Translations under genes and position numbers: made by a program
Notes under the pieces: model-generated
What the model saw: only the letters and a program-made list of their open reading frames with translations
Database searches by the model: none
What the model was told of the DNA's origin: nothing
Part shown: positions 8,717-17,775 of the stretch, piece after piece
How the letters are laid out: each line of letters starts with the position of its first letter
Numbering within the stretch: the stretch's first letter is position 1
DNA from: DTU072 sp050309775
GTDB taxonomy: Bacteria; Bacillota; Clostridia; Christensenellales; DTU072
Direction of reading: 5' to 3'
Length of the DNA: 64,000 nt
NCBI GenBank assembly: GCA_050309775.1
Contig: JBNRMV010000001.1
Coordinates: forward strand, 114,589-178,588

Positions 8717-11320
8717 ATGAAAAAATTTTTGATTGCTTTGATATTCCTCATTCCCGTAATAGTTGTTGTTGCAATTCAGGGCACGGGCGCCGTAATAGAA
8801 GCGTGGGCGCCTGCGGTTAACGCTGAAAATATTGAAATCAGAGACAGCTTCAACGACTATATAGGCGGCGGCAGAATTATCATTCCGCGCTACTTCAATG
8901 ACGGCAGCGACGGCAGCGAATATATTTATATAAATGTCTATCCCAGCGTGGCTTATTCTGACGAAATCGATTATGTAGTTTCGGCGGAGGAGGGCTATGA
9001 CGGCGAATGCCAACTGGTGCATGTCAGCAAGACAAAGTACAAATTGATAGCCAAAAAAAGCGGCAGCGTGCTGATGAAGATATTTTCCGTAACCAACAAC
9101 AATGCATACAAGATGCTGAATGTGTATATCACTTCGGAGTTGGTTACCGAAATAAACATCTTTGCCGATGACGGAGAAAGCGTCGAAAGAGTAATTGAGG
9201 ACGACACCATAGATTTGACAGAGCAGATGCGGCTTTATGCTTATGCTTATCCTGCCGAAGCTATCGGACAAAACTTTACCGTTTGGGAGAGCGCCGACCC
9301 GACAATTGCCACAGTTGACGAAAACGGCGTTGTCACAGCCACAGGAAAAGGCCGAACAAAAATAACTTGCTGGCTAAAAGACAAGACCGGCACAGAGCAT
9401 TTTTCATTTATTCATGTCAATGTAGAAGAGGATATCATACTCAAACAGCATCAATTGTATTTGGAAAAGGCTTTTTTCAGTTCGCTTGACGAACATGAAC
9501 AGAAGGAATTTATTTTGAAGAATGTCGTCAACAATTATGACAAATATGACGACTTGCCGCCGCTGACAACCAACGACATAGTACGCACCTTTGCCGACGA
9601 TGATTTTATGAATTTTGAAGTTGACGGCATACCGCTGAGAATAGATTTGCTGGACGATTATGACGCCATAATGCTGAAAAGCGGTTATTTGAGTGAGATT
9701 TATATAGAAAACGGCGGATATACTTTAATACCGCGATACAAAGATTTCCGCAGAAAGGACATTCCCAAAGTAAACTATGTTGTTTCAGACCCATCGATAT
9801 TGAGCGTTGAAAACGGGAGGATTATTGCCAAGAAAGAAGGCGTATGCTCCGTATATGCCGAACAAGAAGGACGGCGCACGGACGCGGTTAATCTTACGGT
9901 AAGGACCAGAGTTATTTCCTTCCAGCTGAATTTGTCAAACTTTGACAATAACAGGGGCATAAAACAAGAAAGAGTGTGGGGTCAGCATTTCCTTGAAGAT
10001 GGAAAGTTGACGAATACTTTTGATTTGGGGTATGACGCAGCGTCGGTACACCCGGCGGCAAAAGATTTTGAATTGCTATGGGAAGTTGACAACCAGTTTG
10101 CCGAAATAGACCAAAAAGGCAAGATTACATTCCTTGACGGCTGCGCAAACCAAACCATAAATGTCACGGCTACGGCGATGGTGCATGGCATAAGAACGGC
10201 ATTGAATAGACGGTATACTTTCCTTATGGCAGATGAAGGCACCATAAATATCGACAGTATCGAGGAGATGGAGCAGGCGTACAGCGAGGCAATGGGGAAA
10301 AGACCGGTTGCTTTGCAAAACGATATCCTTGTAGCCGACGGACGGGAAACCAAAGTCAACAACAACCTTTATGGCAACGGTTATATGTTTGATGTTCAGT
10401 ATGGCGGAGAATCCATATACTCCTACGCATTGTGGGTGCGTGACGGCGACTTCAACGCAGACAGTCAGTATTATATCCTTGAGAATTTCACAGTGCAGTG
10501 CGCGCCAAGTTTTGAAGAGGGGTTGCGCAGAGGCAACGGCATTTGCCTGGAGAACATGAAAATTGACGGCACCGTAAGATATGTCATATCAAGGTATTCT
10601 TGGAATTCAATGCATGTAATATGCAATAAAGGCGTGCTAAAAGTCGAAGGTTGCATTCTCGGCACCGCAGGCTTTGCCGCCATATATTTTACGGACGATT
10701 ATCTTGAGTCTGAAGACGAAAAAGGCACCATGATAATAAAGAATACCGTCATGCGCGAAACAAAGTGCGCGTCGCTGGTGACTACACCGCGCGATTTTCA
10801 GATGGACAACAAAAAGAACTATGTAGCCAATGTTGTTTTTGAAGGCTTTTTAGACAGTTACAACTGGAGAAAGGTTGAGGAATTGCAAGGCATATTTGAC
10901 GCCATAGACAGCAGTATGTTGGGACCGCTGGAAGCTGCAAGAGACTTTCTCAGTAGATTGCTGGGCAGTTTGCTGGAAGCATACTTCTCCAAAGAACCCT
11001 ACAAGAGCGCTGTTTATACCGACAGCAGCGGACAAAGATGGGTGTCTATGAATATGTTTGCGTTGGGCTTGTGCCAAACGGTTGACCCGAATTCGTTTGA
11101 TTTCACCAAGAATTCAGAATTTTATTTGGTGCCCGTAAAACTTAACAGCAGCGAAGCATGGTTAATCAAAGGTATTCTTAAGAAAGATATGGATTTGCCA
11201 TGTTATCTGCTCTCTTATAAGTTTGACGAAACAAGAGGTCCGGTAATTAAACCGCAAGACAATTGCCCCGAAAATGAAGAACTGTTCGACAGGCTTCATC
11301 CGGTGCCGGAAGAACAATAA
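8717..11320 (+). CDS. Large secreted Ig-like (BIG2) surface protein
   Basis: An 867-residue exported protein. An N-terminal hydrophobic segment (residues 4-21) acts as a signal or anchor. At least three BIG2-like domains can be seen from their repeated pattern: ADPTIATVDENGVVTATGKG near 195, DPSILSVENGRIIAKKEGVCSV near 358, and a third around WEVDNQFAEIDQKGKITF near 455. The C-terminal third (about 560-720) is rich in short beta strands with Asn and Gly and looks like a beta-helix. No LPXTG motif is present. It sits in a run with the exporter and an anchored protein. Its function is unknown; adhesion or wall binding is a fair guess. Confidence 0.85.
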   Translation: MKKFLIALIFLIPVIVVVAIQGTGAVIEAWAPAVNAENIEIRDSFNDYIGGGRIIIPRYFNDGSDGSEYIYINVYPSVAYSDEIDYVVSAEEGYDGECQLVHVSKTKYKLIAKKSGSVLMKIFSVTNNNAYKMLNVYITSELVTEINIFADDGESVERVIEDDTIDLTEQMRLYAYAYPAEAIGQNFTVWESADPTIATVDENGVVTATGKGRTKITCWLKDKTGTEHFSFIHVNVEEDIILKQHQLYLEKAFFSSLDEHEQKEFILKNVVNNYDKYDDLPPLTTNDIVRTFADDDFMNFEVDGIPLRIDLLDDYDAIMLKSGYLSEIYIENGGYTLIPRYKDFRRKDIPKVNYVVSDPSILSVENGRIIAKKEGVCSVYAEQEGRRTDAVNLTVRTRVISFQLNLSNFDNNRGIKQERVWGQHFLEDGKLTNTFDLGYDAASVHPAAKDFELLWEVDNQFAEIDQKGKITFLDGCANQTINVTATAMVHGIRTALNRRYTFLMADEGTINIDSIEEMEQAYSEAMGKRPVALQNDILVADGRETKVNNNLYGNGYMFDVQYGGESIYSYALWVRDGDFNADSQYYILENFTVQCAPSFEEGLRRGNGICLENMKIDGTVRYVISRYSWNSMHVICNKGVLKVEGCILGTAGFAAIYFTDDYLESEDEKGTMIIKNTVMRETKCASLVTTPRDFQMDNKKNYVANVVFEGFLDSYNWRKVEELQGIFDAIDSSMLGPLEAARDFLSRLLGSLLEAYFSKEPYKSAVYTDSSGQRWVSMNMFALGLCQTVDPNSFDFTKNSEFYLVPVKLNSSEAWLIKGILKKDMDLPCYLLSYKFDETRGPVIKPQDNCPENEELFDRLHPVPEEQ

Positions 11321-11382
11321 CCAACACAACCAACAAAACAACCAACCACAACCAACAAAATTGAAAATTAGGGAGGCATATT

Positions 11383-12360
11383 ATGGCAGCAAGAAAAAGC
11401 TGTTGCGCAGGCGGCTGTCTGCTGAAAGCAATTATCTCAATAGTAATTATTTTGGCTTTGATAGCAGGCGCCATTATTTGGGCAATAAATCAAACACCGG
11501 AAAAGTTTGGATTTGCGGATTACGAAATCGAGGGAATGAGTCTTCGACAATTGGGACTTGCAAACACCAAAATCAAGGACATTATAGGCATTGTAAGAAA
11601 GCTATTTAAGCCCGACGAAAAGGCCATACTTAACAATGTTTTTGACCCCGTAAAGGACAAGGCGGGCGCTGACAGCAAAGCCGACCAAATGGGGCTTCCG
11701 CAGGGGGAAGGGGGACAATATGACTATTTGGCGTTGGTGGGTGACACGCCGATTGCAACGGATAACCCCGAATTGTTGTCTTTCAAGGATACAGAAATAG
11801 CTTTTATATTGAACAGCATCGTAATGCAAGCGTCAGAACAGTCAGAGGGCGAGGAGGAGGCTCAGGTGGTCAGGGATTTGAACGCATCCATAGCCCAAGT
11901 TACGATAACAAAGGGCACGGACATCACTCTGGAAATATTGCTGAAAATTGACATATCTTCCATAAGAAATGAACTGCCGTCCATTGTTCAGAACAGCTTT
12001 CCCAGCGTCGTGTACCTGAACAGCATAAACAAGATGACTATTGGTCAGACGGCTCCGAATGAGGGCATTATTTCGACACAGTCTTCGGGCATAGTCATAA
12101 ACGGCATGGACGGCGCCACTACCGCCATTGTCATAAATGCGCTTGCAGGCAAAATTGCCGAGGCGTCCGAATCCGAAGACCCAGTCAAATACTTCAACGA
12201 TACTTTCGGCGCTTTCTTCCAGAAAGTTGTCAACAACATGGGGCTTGTCGGAGATGCCGAACTTGACGAGAATGAAGCTGTCATACCCGCAACCATACAA
12301 TACGGCGCAAACGGCATAGTAAACCATGGCATAAAAGTTATCACCAGGGAGCAGGCGTGA
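11383..12360 (+). CDS. Membrane-anchored extracytoplasmic protein, unknown
   Basis: A 325-residue protein with one N-terminal transmembrane helix (about residues 14-35, after MAARKSCCAGGC) and a large outside domain. No family is recognised. The outside part has acidic linkers and a beta-rich second half. The start follows GGGAGG. Between the upstream gene and this one, 11321-11370 is a C/A-rich, G-poor stretch built of ACCAACA-like words, which should be unstructured in RNA. Its last four bases overlap the mtnN start (GTGA), so it is translated together with that gene. Confidence 0.75.
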   Translation: MAARKSCCAGGCLLKAIISIVIILALIAGAIIWAINQTPEKFGFADYEIEGMSLRQLGLANTKIKDIIGIVRKLFKPDEKAILNNVFDPVKDKAGADSKADQMGLPQGEGGQYDYLALVGDTPIATDNPELLSFKDTEIAFILNSIVMQASEQSEGEEEAQVVRDLNASIAQVTITKGTDITLEILLKIDISSIRNELPSIVQNSFPSVVYLNSINKMTIGQTAPNEGIISTQSSGIVINGMDGATTAIVINALAGKIAEASESEDPVKYFNDTFGAFFQKVVNNMGLVGDAELDENEAVIPATIQYGANGIVNHGIKVITREQA

Positions 12361-13022
12361 TAGGAATAATAATAGCAATGCCCCAAGAACTGGCGCCCTA
12401 CAAGCCGCACATAAAAACAACAAAGCGGCTTATGGGCAAGGATTTTTATGAAGGGGCAATCGGCGCTCAGGAGATTGTTATTTGCCATAGCGGCATCGGC
12501 AAGGTAAACGCTGCGTACGCAGCGACCTTAATGGTGCAGCTCTATAAGCCTACGGTGCTTATCAGCACAGGGCTTTCAGGGGGGCTGGGCATTCTGAATC
12601 AGTTTGACATTGTGCTTGCCGAAAGACTGGTACAGCACGATGTCGACACTACGGCGTTGGGCGACCCGAAGGGCATGGTTTCGACAGTGAATAAGGTGTA
12701 TTTTGAAACCGATAGCGAATTGCTCAATAAGTTTTCCCAGACGCTGCCGGCGGCAAAAATCGGCACTATTGCCAGCGGCGACCAGTTTATTGCCGACAAA
12801 AAAAGCTCAGCAGCCATAGCCGAGCAGTTCGGCGCAATTGCTTGCGATATGGAGAGCGGGGCTGTGGCGCAGGTGGCGCACATAGCAGGCGTGCCTCTTG
12901 CCGTATTACGAGCCATAAGCGATTCGGCAGACGGGCAAGCGGCTGTGGATTTCCTGACTGCGGCAGAAAAAATAAGCATAGCCACATACAAAGCCGTTCA
13001 ATGCGTAATTGAAAAGCTATAA
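12357..13022 (+). CDS. mtnN: 5'-methylthioadenosine/S-adenosylhomocysteine nucleosidase
   Basis: Cytosolic enzyme that cleaves adenine from methylthioadenosine and S-adenosylhomocysteine. It has 221 residues. Glu11 in AMPQEL is the expected catalytic acid, HSGIGKVNAA is the phosphate/ribose loop, CDMESGAVAQVA carries the ribose-binding Met-Glu, and SDSAD near 190 has the purine-binding Asp. The start is a GTG that overlaps the previous stop by four bases. No separate ribosome binding site is clear, so coupling to the anchored-protein gene is likely. Confidence 0.95.
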   Translation: MIGIIIAMPQELAPYKPHIKTTKRLMGKDFYEGAIGAQEIVICHSGIGKVNAAYAATLMVQLYKPTVLISTGLSGGLGILNQFDIVLAERLVQHDVDTTALGDPKGMVSTVNKVYFETDSELLNKFSQTLPAAKIGTIASGDQFIADKKSSAAIAEQFGAIACDMESGAVAQVAHIAGVPLAVLRAISDSADGQAAVDFLTAAEKISIATYKAVQCVIEKL

Positions 13023-13053
13023 TGATACAAAATATACATAAGCAGGTAAAAAG

Positions 13054-14916
13054 ATGAAGATAAAGAATCTTGTAAAAAGATATAATATGTTGTTTGCGCT
13101 GCTGCGCGACATTGGGCTGGGCGCGCTGGCGTTTGTAGCGGCATACTGGGTCAATCGAGGCAGCATGATAACGCTTCCCAGCCTGCGTTTGCTGTGGGTA
13201 TATTTCTTTATCTGCATATTTACGACTATTTCCGCCATGGCGGTGCTGAAAAGTTATCGGGTGGAATGGCGCTATGCCGGCATTACCGAAATAGTAAATG
13301 TCGTACTGGCTTTTATAGTATCGGGAGTAATTGCCACCATATTGAAGATTAGTTATTTCCAAGATGTATATTTAAGCCTGCTGTTCCTCTTTTATTTCTT
13401 TTATTTTGGCTTTTCTCTGATTTGGCGGCTGTCGGCAAGGTTTGCGCTGGTACTGAAAAAGCGATTCCGCGTCGTGGGCAGCAACAACGAGAATATCATT
13501 GTGTACGGCGCAGGCTACACCGGCGCCACTCTGGTAAAAAGACTTGTTGAGAAACCCGAAGAGGGATTTGACCCCGTAGCCATTATTGATGACGACCCGA
13601 CCAAACACCGCAAGTTTGTCAGCAACATACCCGTAATAGGCGGCAGAGACTGCATCGGTTATGCCATAAGGAAGTACAAGGCGACGACAATAGCCATAGC
13701 CATTTCAAAAATCACCCGTGAACAGTTGTTATCGATTTATACTTATATAAAAAAATTCAACATAAAAATCAAAATCACCAGCAATATGAGCGGCGCCAAT
13801 TCGGTGCTGAACTCCGATGTAATTTCCTTAAAAAATTTGAAAATCGAGGACCTTTTGCACAGAAAGGAGCATAAAATAGACAAGGAGTTGCTGGATAGTT
13901 TCATAAATGACAAAGTTATTATGGTAACCGGCGGCGCCGGCTCAATCGGCAGCGAAATATGCCGTCAGGCTTTGGAGTACCATTGCAAGAAGCTGATTAT
14001 TTTTGACCACCACGAATACGGCATGTTCAAAATAGGCGAGGAGTTCAAAAAAGGTTATTCTGAAGACCTGTTTGCCCTTGAAGTGGGTTCTGTGAGAGAC
14101 CGCGAAAAAGTGCGCGCAGTCATGGAGAAACATAAACCCGACTTAGTCTTTCATGCGGCAGCGTACAAACATGTGCCGATGATGGAAATCAGCGCAGACG
14201 AAGCCGTAAAGAACAATGTAATGGGCACGGAAAATGTCATTGACCAATGCAATGAAAGCGGCGTAAAGAAGTTTATACTTGTGTCAACGGATAAGGCAAT
14301 AAACCCGGCGAACATTATGGGCGCCACAAAGCGCATTGCGGAATTGGTGCTTGAGTGCAAGTCAGCCACCTCAAAAACACAATTGGCGGCAGTTAGATTT
14401 GGCAATGTGCTAGGCTCCAGCGGCAGCGTTATCCCCACCTTTATGAAACAAATAAACAACCGTGAACCTATCACAGTCACCCACCCCGAGATGAAAAGAT
14501 ATTTTATGACAATTCCCGAAGCCGTCAGACTGGTAATTCAAGCCGGAGCATTGGCAAATGGCGGAGAGGTGTTTGTGCTTGATATGGGCGAGCCGGTATA
14601 TATAAAAGACCTGGCAATGGACCTCATAAGAGCCAGCGGACTTGTGCCGGACAAAGACATAAAGATTATTTATACAGGATTGCGCCCGGGCGAAAAACTT
14701 TTTGAAGAATTGCAGTATTCCGACGAAGATGTAAACGCCACCAGACACAGCGGAATTTTTGTATGCAAGTTGGCAGGCGTTGACTGCGAGGAGTTTTTCA
14801 AAAAATTGCAGCAGCTGAAAGAGTCGGCGCAAAGGAACGAAAAAGAACAAGTGGGGAAAATCATTTTTGAGATAGTCCCCAGCGAATATCGCGAACAAGC
14901 AAAAGGAGCATCATAA
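13054..14916 (+). CDS. Membrane nucleoside-diphosphate-sugar epimerase/dehydratase (CapD/PglF type)
   Basis: A 620-residue two-part enzyme of cell-surface glycan synthesis. Four transmembrane helices fill residues 10-120. A CoA-binding-like Rossmann domain follows (IIVYGAGYTGATLVKRL near 150), then a short-chain dehydrogenase domain with VTGGAGSIGSEICRQ near 290, AAYKHVPMME, and STDKAINPANIMGATKR. In PglF/WbpM relatives the domain makes 4-keto-6-deoxy sugars from UDP-GlcNAc. Directly followed by glmM with no gap, it fits a UDP-amino-sugar branch. The exact product is not decided by sequence. Confidence 0.93.
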   Translation: MKIKNLVKRYNMLFALLRDIGLGALAFVAAYWVNRGSMITLPSLRLLWVYFFICIFTTISAMAVLKSYRVEWRYAGITEIVNVVLAFIVSGVIATILKISYFQDVYLSLLFLFYFFYFGFSLIWRLSARFALVLKKRFRVVGSNNENIIVYGAGYTGATLVKRLVEKPEEGFDPVAIIDDDPTKHRKFVSNIPVIGGRDCIGYAIRKYKATTIAIAISKITREQLLSIYTYIKKFNIKIKITSNMSGANSVLNSDVISLKNLKIEDLLHRKEHKIDKELLDSFINDKVIMVTGGAGSIGSEICRQALEYHCKKLIIFDHHEYGMFKIGEEFKKGYSEDLFALEVGSVRDREKVRAVMEKHKPDLVFHAAAYKHVPMMEISADEAVKNNVMGTENVIDQCNESGVKKFILVSTDKAINPANIMGATKRIAELVLECKSATSKTQLAAVRFGNVLGSSGSVIPTFMKQINNREPITVTHPEMKRYFMTIPEAVRLVIQAGALANGGEVFVLDMGEPVYIKDLAMDLIRASGLVPDKDIKIIYTGLRPGEKLFEELQYSDEDVNATRHSGIFVCKLAGVDCEEFFKKLQQLKESAQRNEKEQVGKIIFEIVPSEYREQAKGAS

Positions 14917-16212
14917 ATGGCGCATTTCGGAACCGACGGCATAAGAGCCAAGGCGTCGGAGTTTTCAACTGAGTATTTGCACAAAATAGCCGATGCGGCG
15001 TTGTCGGCATCACCGAATGCAAAAATTGTAATCGGTCGGGACACACGCACAAGCGGCCCTTTCATAGAGAGCGAGCTTGCCAAAAGACTGGCGCAAAAAG
15101 GCGCAGAGGTCATGGTTGTAGGCATGACGGCTACGCCGACGCTTGCTTTCCTGACACAACAAAAGGCGGCGGATTTTGGCATAATGATATCGGCGAGCCA
15201 CAACCCGCCTGAATACAACGGCATAAAGTTCTTTTCTTCCACCGCCGAAAAACTTAGCGAAGAAACCGAAAGAGAAATAGAGCATTTTATTGATAACCCG
15301 AAAGGTATTGCAGATGCCGTAAAGCCGAAAGAGGTTGTTTATTATAATGGGGATGAGGATTATATAAATTTTCTCATAGATAGGCTCAACCCGAATATTG
15401 CCGGCATGAAAATACTTTTGGATTGCGCAAACGGCGCAACTTCAAAAATTGCGCCGGCGCTTTTCAAAAAACTTGGCGCCGAGGTGACTGTTCACAACAG
15501 TAATACAAGCGGTGAGGACATAAACGCCGGCTGCGGAGCCGCAGTGCCGGAATATCTCTTAAACAGCATGGAAGGGGGAGATTTTGACATTGGATTCACC
15601 TATGACGGTGACGGTGACCGCATTATGGTTGTCGAAAAAGACAAGCTGTTCAACGGCGACCACCTTATGTATGTTCATGCAAGGAACATGAAACAAAAGG
15701 GCGCTTTGAAGCATGACACCATAGTTGCCACAATTATGAGCAACATGGGCACGGAAGCAGCTTGCAACAGATGCGGAATTAAACTCTTACGAACAGGCGT
15801 AGGGGACAAATATGTTCATCGCGAGATGATGAAACACGGTTACAACATAGGGGGAGAGGAGTCTGGACATATCATATTCAGCGATTATATGAAAACAGGC
15901 GACGGCATTTTGGCATCGCTGCTTACGGCCATATTAGCCAAAGAGATTTCGCTTAGCGCTCTTGACGACATAGCCGAGTACCCCAAGGCAATAAAAAGCT
16001 ATATGTGTGACAAGGCTGCAGCGCAAAGATTTTATACCGATGAAGAAATACAAAATTATTTGAATAACCTCAAATTTGAAGGCAGGAGTGTGGTGCGTCC
16101 CAGCGGCACAGAGCCAAAAATCAGAATATTAGTCGAGGCTGCCGACGCGCAGCTTGCCGAACAGAAAGCCGCAGAAATAAAAGAATTCTTAACAAGGAGA
16201 TTGGGCTGTTAA
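14917..16212 (+). CDS. glmM: Phosphoglucosamine mutase
   Basis: Interconverts glucosamine-6-phosphate and glucosamine-1-phosphate on the way to UDP-GlcNAc. It has 431 residues, slightly short for the family. GTDGIR is at 5-10, the phosphoserine is Ser94 in ISASHNP, the metal loop is DGDGDR, the sugar loop is GGEESGH, and the phosphate loop is RPSGTEP. Its ATG follows the preceding stop directly. The next gene, two bases on, is GlmU-like, so the pair provides consecutive steps. Confidence 0.95.
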   Translation: MAHFGTDGIRAKASEFSTEYLHKIADAALSASPNAKIVIGRDTRTSGPFIESELAKRLAQKGAEVMVVGMTATPTLAFLTQQKAADFGIMISASHNPPEYNGIKFFSSTAEKLSEETEREIEHFIDNPKGIADAVKPKEVVYYNGDEDYINFLIDRLNPNIAGMKILLDCANGATSKIAPALFKKLGAEVTVHNSNTSGEDINAGCGAAVPEYLLNSMEGGDFDIGFTYDGDGDRIMVVEKDKLFNGDHLMYVHARNMKQKGALKHDTIVATIMSNMGTEAACNRCGIKLLRTGVGDKYVHREMMKHGYNIGGEESGHIIFSDYMKTGDGILASLLTAILAKEISLSALDDIAEYPKAIKSYMCDKAAAQRFYTDEEIQNYLNNLKFEGRSVVRPSGTEPKIRILVEAADAQLAEQKAAEIKEFLTRRLGC

Positions 16213-16214
16213 AT

Positions 16215-17198
16215 ATGATTAAAGTATATGTAGTAAACGAAAATAGGTATTCTCATTTGGACATTTTGGGGAAACATCCTCAGGATATCCTGACTGACGG
16301 ACTAAAGAATTTCTCAACGATAGAAAACATAGCCGAGGCTGACGGAGATGACGCGGAATTTTGCGCCGTACTTTATTATGACACTCCTTTGGCAGACGAT
16401 TCGTTTTTGCAGGAGTTGGCGGCAAAGGGCGACGGTTGGAAAATCGGCGACGGTTGGCTGAAGAAGAAGGGCTATACCGGCGAAATGAAAGAATGCGACG
16501 ATGTCCGAGCCACGCAAATAAAAAATCTTGGCATGCTGGCTCCCATTTATAAAGAATTGCGCAAAAGAACGCTGGACAAATTTCGCGGCAGGAATATATT
16601 GTTTTATGACATCGACAGTTGTTATATCGATATGACTGTTGAAATTGCCGACGGCTGCATAATACACCCCATGGTGATATTGCGCGGAAAGACAAAGCTG
16701 GGCAATGACTGCGTTATTTTCCCGCAAACAGAACTCATAGATACTGTAGTCGAAAACTGCGTTGACATTCGCTCTTCATTTTCCATCGATGCCAAAATAG
16801 GGTCATATACTACTGTCGGACCCTTTGCATGTCTAAGAAAAGGCGCAGAAATAGGCGCATATTGCCGTGTCGGAGACTTTGTCGAAGTCAAAAACTCCGT
16901 TATAGGCGACGGCACAAAGATGGCGCATTTGGCTTATGTCGGCGACTCTACCGTCGGTCAGAATACCAATGTAGGCTGCGGCACGGTATTTGCAAACTAC
17001 AACGGCAAAATAAAACAAAGATGTTCCGTAGGCAGCAATGTCTTTATCGGAGCCAATAGCAATCTGGTGGCGCCTGTCGTAGTGCATGACGGCGCTTATA
17101 TTGCCGCCGGCAGCACAGTCACTCACGATGTCCCGGGCGGCAACCTTTGCATAGCAAGGTCAAGACAAGTGCTGAAAGAAAACTGGGAAAGAAAATAA
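16215..17198 (+). CDS. GlmU-like left-handed beta-helix acetyltransferase with degenerate N-terminus
   Basis: 327 residues. The C-terminal 200 match the GlmU acetyltransferase half: hexapeptide repeats, FVEVKNSVIGDGTKMAHLAYVGD (the His and Tyr match the catalytic His and substrate Tyr), FANYNGKIK, and a final SRQVLKENW. The preceding IDSCYIDMTVEIADGCIIHP also matches the GlmU junction. The first 110 residues show no uridyltransferase motif: the glycine-rich LxxGxGxRM loop is missing and length is insufficient. It should therefore acetylate glucosamine-1-phosphate, with uridyl transfer needing another enzyme. The only ribosome binding site seen (AGGAG at 16196) is distant. Confidence 0.82.
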   Translation: MIKVYVVNENRYSHLDILGKHPQDILTDGLKNFSTIENIAEADGDDAEFCAVLYYDTPLADDSFLQELAAKGDGWKIGDGWLKKKGYTGEMKECDDVRATQIKNLGMLAPIYKELRKRTLDKFRGRNILFYDIDSCYIDMTVEIADGCIIHPMVILRGKTKLGNDCVIFPQTELIDTVVENCVDIRSSFSIDAKIGSYTTVGPFACLRKGAEIGAYCRVGDFVEVKNSVIGDGTKMAHLAYVGDSTVGQNTNVGCGTVFANYNGKIKQRCSVGSNVFIGANSNLVAPVVVHDGAYIAAGSTVTHDVPGGNLCIARSRQVLKENWERK

Positions 17199-17241
17199 CT
17201 GCAACGCTTGGATTGCTGCGACAATGGAATTTTATTGATTA

Positions 17242-17290
17242 TTGACATGCCAGGCTTATAGTTATATAATAATTAAGACTTTTAATTATT
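17242..17290 (+). promoter_or_regulatory. Promoter and operator of the carbohydrate operon
   Basis: TTGACA at 17242-17247 and TATAAT at 17265-17270, 17 bases apart, form a consensus promoter. Immediately after, a perfect inverted repeat with 9-base arms, AATAATTAA (17268-17276) and TTAATTATT (17282-17290), covers the expected transcription start. Its position and size suit repression by the ROK protein encoded at 18885. Confidence 0.85.
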
Positions 17291-17304
17291 GTAGAGGTAT
17301 TTTT

Positions 17305-17775
17305 GTGATAGCAATCGGTTCTGATAAGTCTGGGTTTGCACTCAAGGAAAGCATAAAAAGTTTTTTGAAGCAAGAGGGTTTTGCATTTGACGACCTCGGA
17401 ACGCAGAGCATGGACGCAGGTGTTCCTTATTTTGAGGTAGCAAGCAAAATTGCTCCGCTGGTAGCTGACGGAACTTATGAGAAAGCTATACTTGTTTGTG
17501 GAACGGGCATGGGAATGAGCGTTGTTGCCAACAAGCACAAGGGAGTATATGCCGCCGCCGTTGAAAGCGTGTACAGCGCAAAAATGGCAAGGGCAATAAA
17601 CAATGCGCAAATACTTTGTATGGGCGGCTGGATTATTGCAACCGAAATGGGCATAGAGATGACGAAGGTTTTTCTCAATACGGAATTTTTGCAGGGGTTG
17701 GAAGACTGGCGGCAACAGTTTTTGACTAATGCGGCGCAAAAATTAAAAGATATTGAAGAGGACATTTATGGATAA
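17305..17775 (+). CDS. RpiB/LacAB-family sugar-phosphate isomerase
   Basis: A 156-residue aldose-ketose isomerase of the RpiB fold. GSDKSGFALK opens the protein, and CGTGMGMSVVANK carries the catalytic Cys and the phosphate-binding loop. The start is GTG 17305 behind AGAGG; the longer in-frame reading begins inside the promoter -35 and is rejected. The subfamily with GGWIIATEMG and a C-terminal EDWRQQFL is more like isomerases of unusual four- or five-carbon substrates than housekeeping RpiB. It is the first gene of the operon and overlaps the next gene by 8 bases. The substrate is unknown. Confidence 0.88.
   Translation: MIAIGSDKSGFALKESIKSFLKQEGFAFDDLGTQSMDAGVPYFEVASKIAPLVADGTYEKAILVCGTGMGMSVVANKHKGVYAAAVESVYSAKMARAINNAQILCMGGWIIATEMGIEMTKVFLNTEFLQGLEDWRQQFLTNAAQKLKDIEEDIYG

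Noticed and set aside
17242..17304. N-terminal extension of the RpiB-like protein from a TTG at 17242
   Set aside because: That TTG is the first bases of a consensus -35 element and the transcript starts downstream; GTG 17305 has a ribosome binding site.
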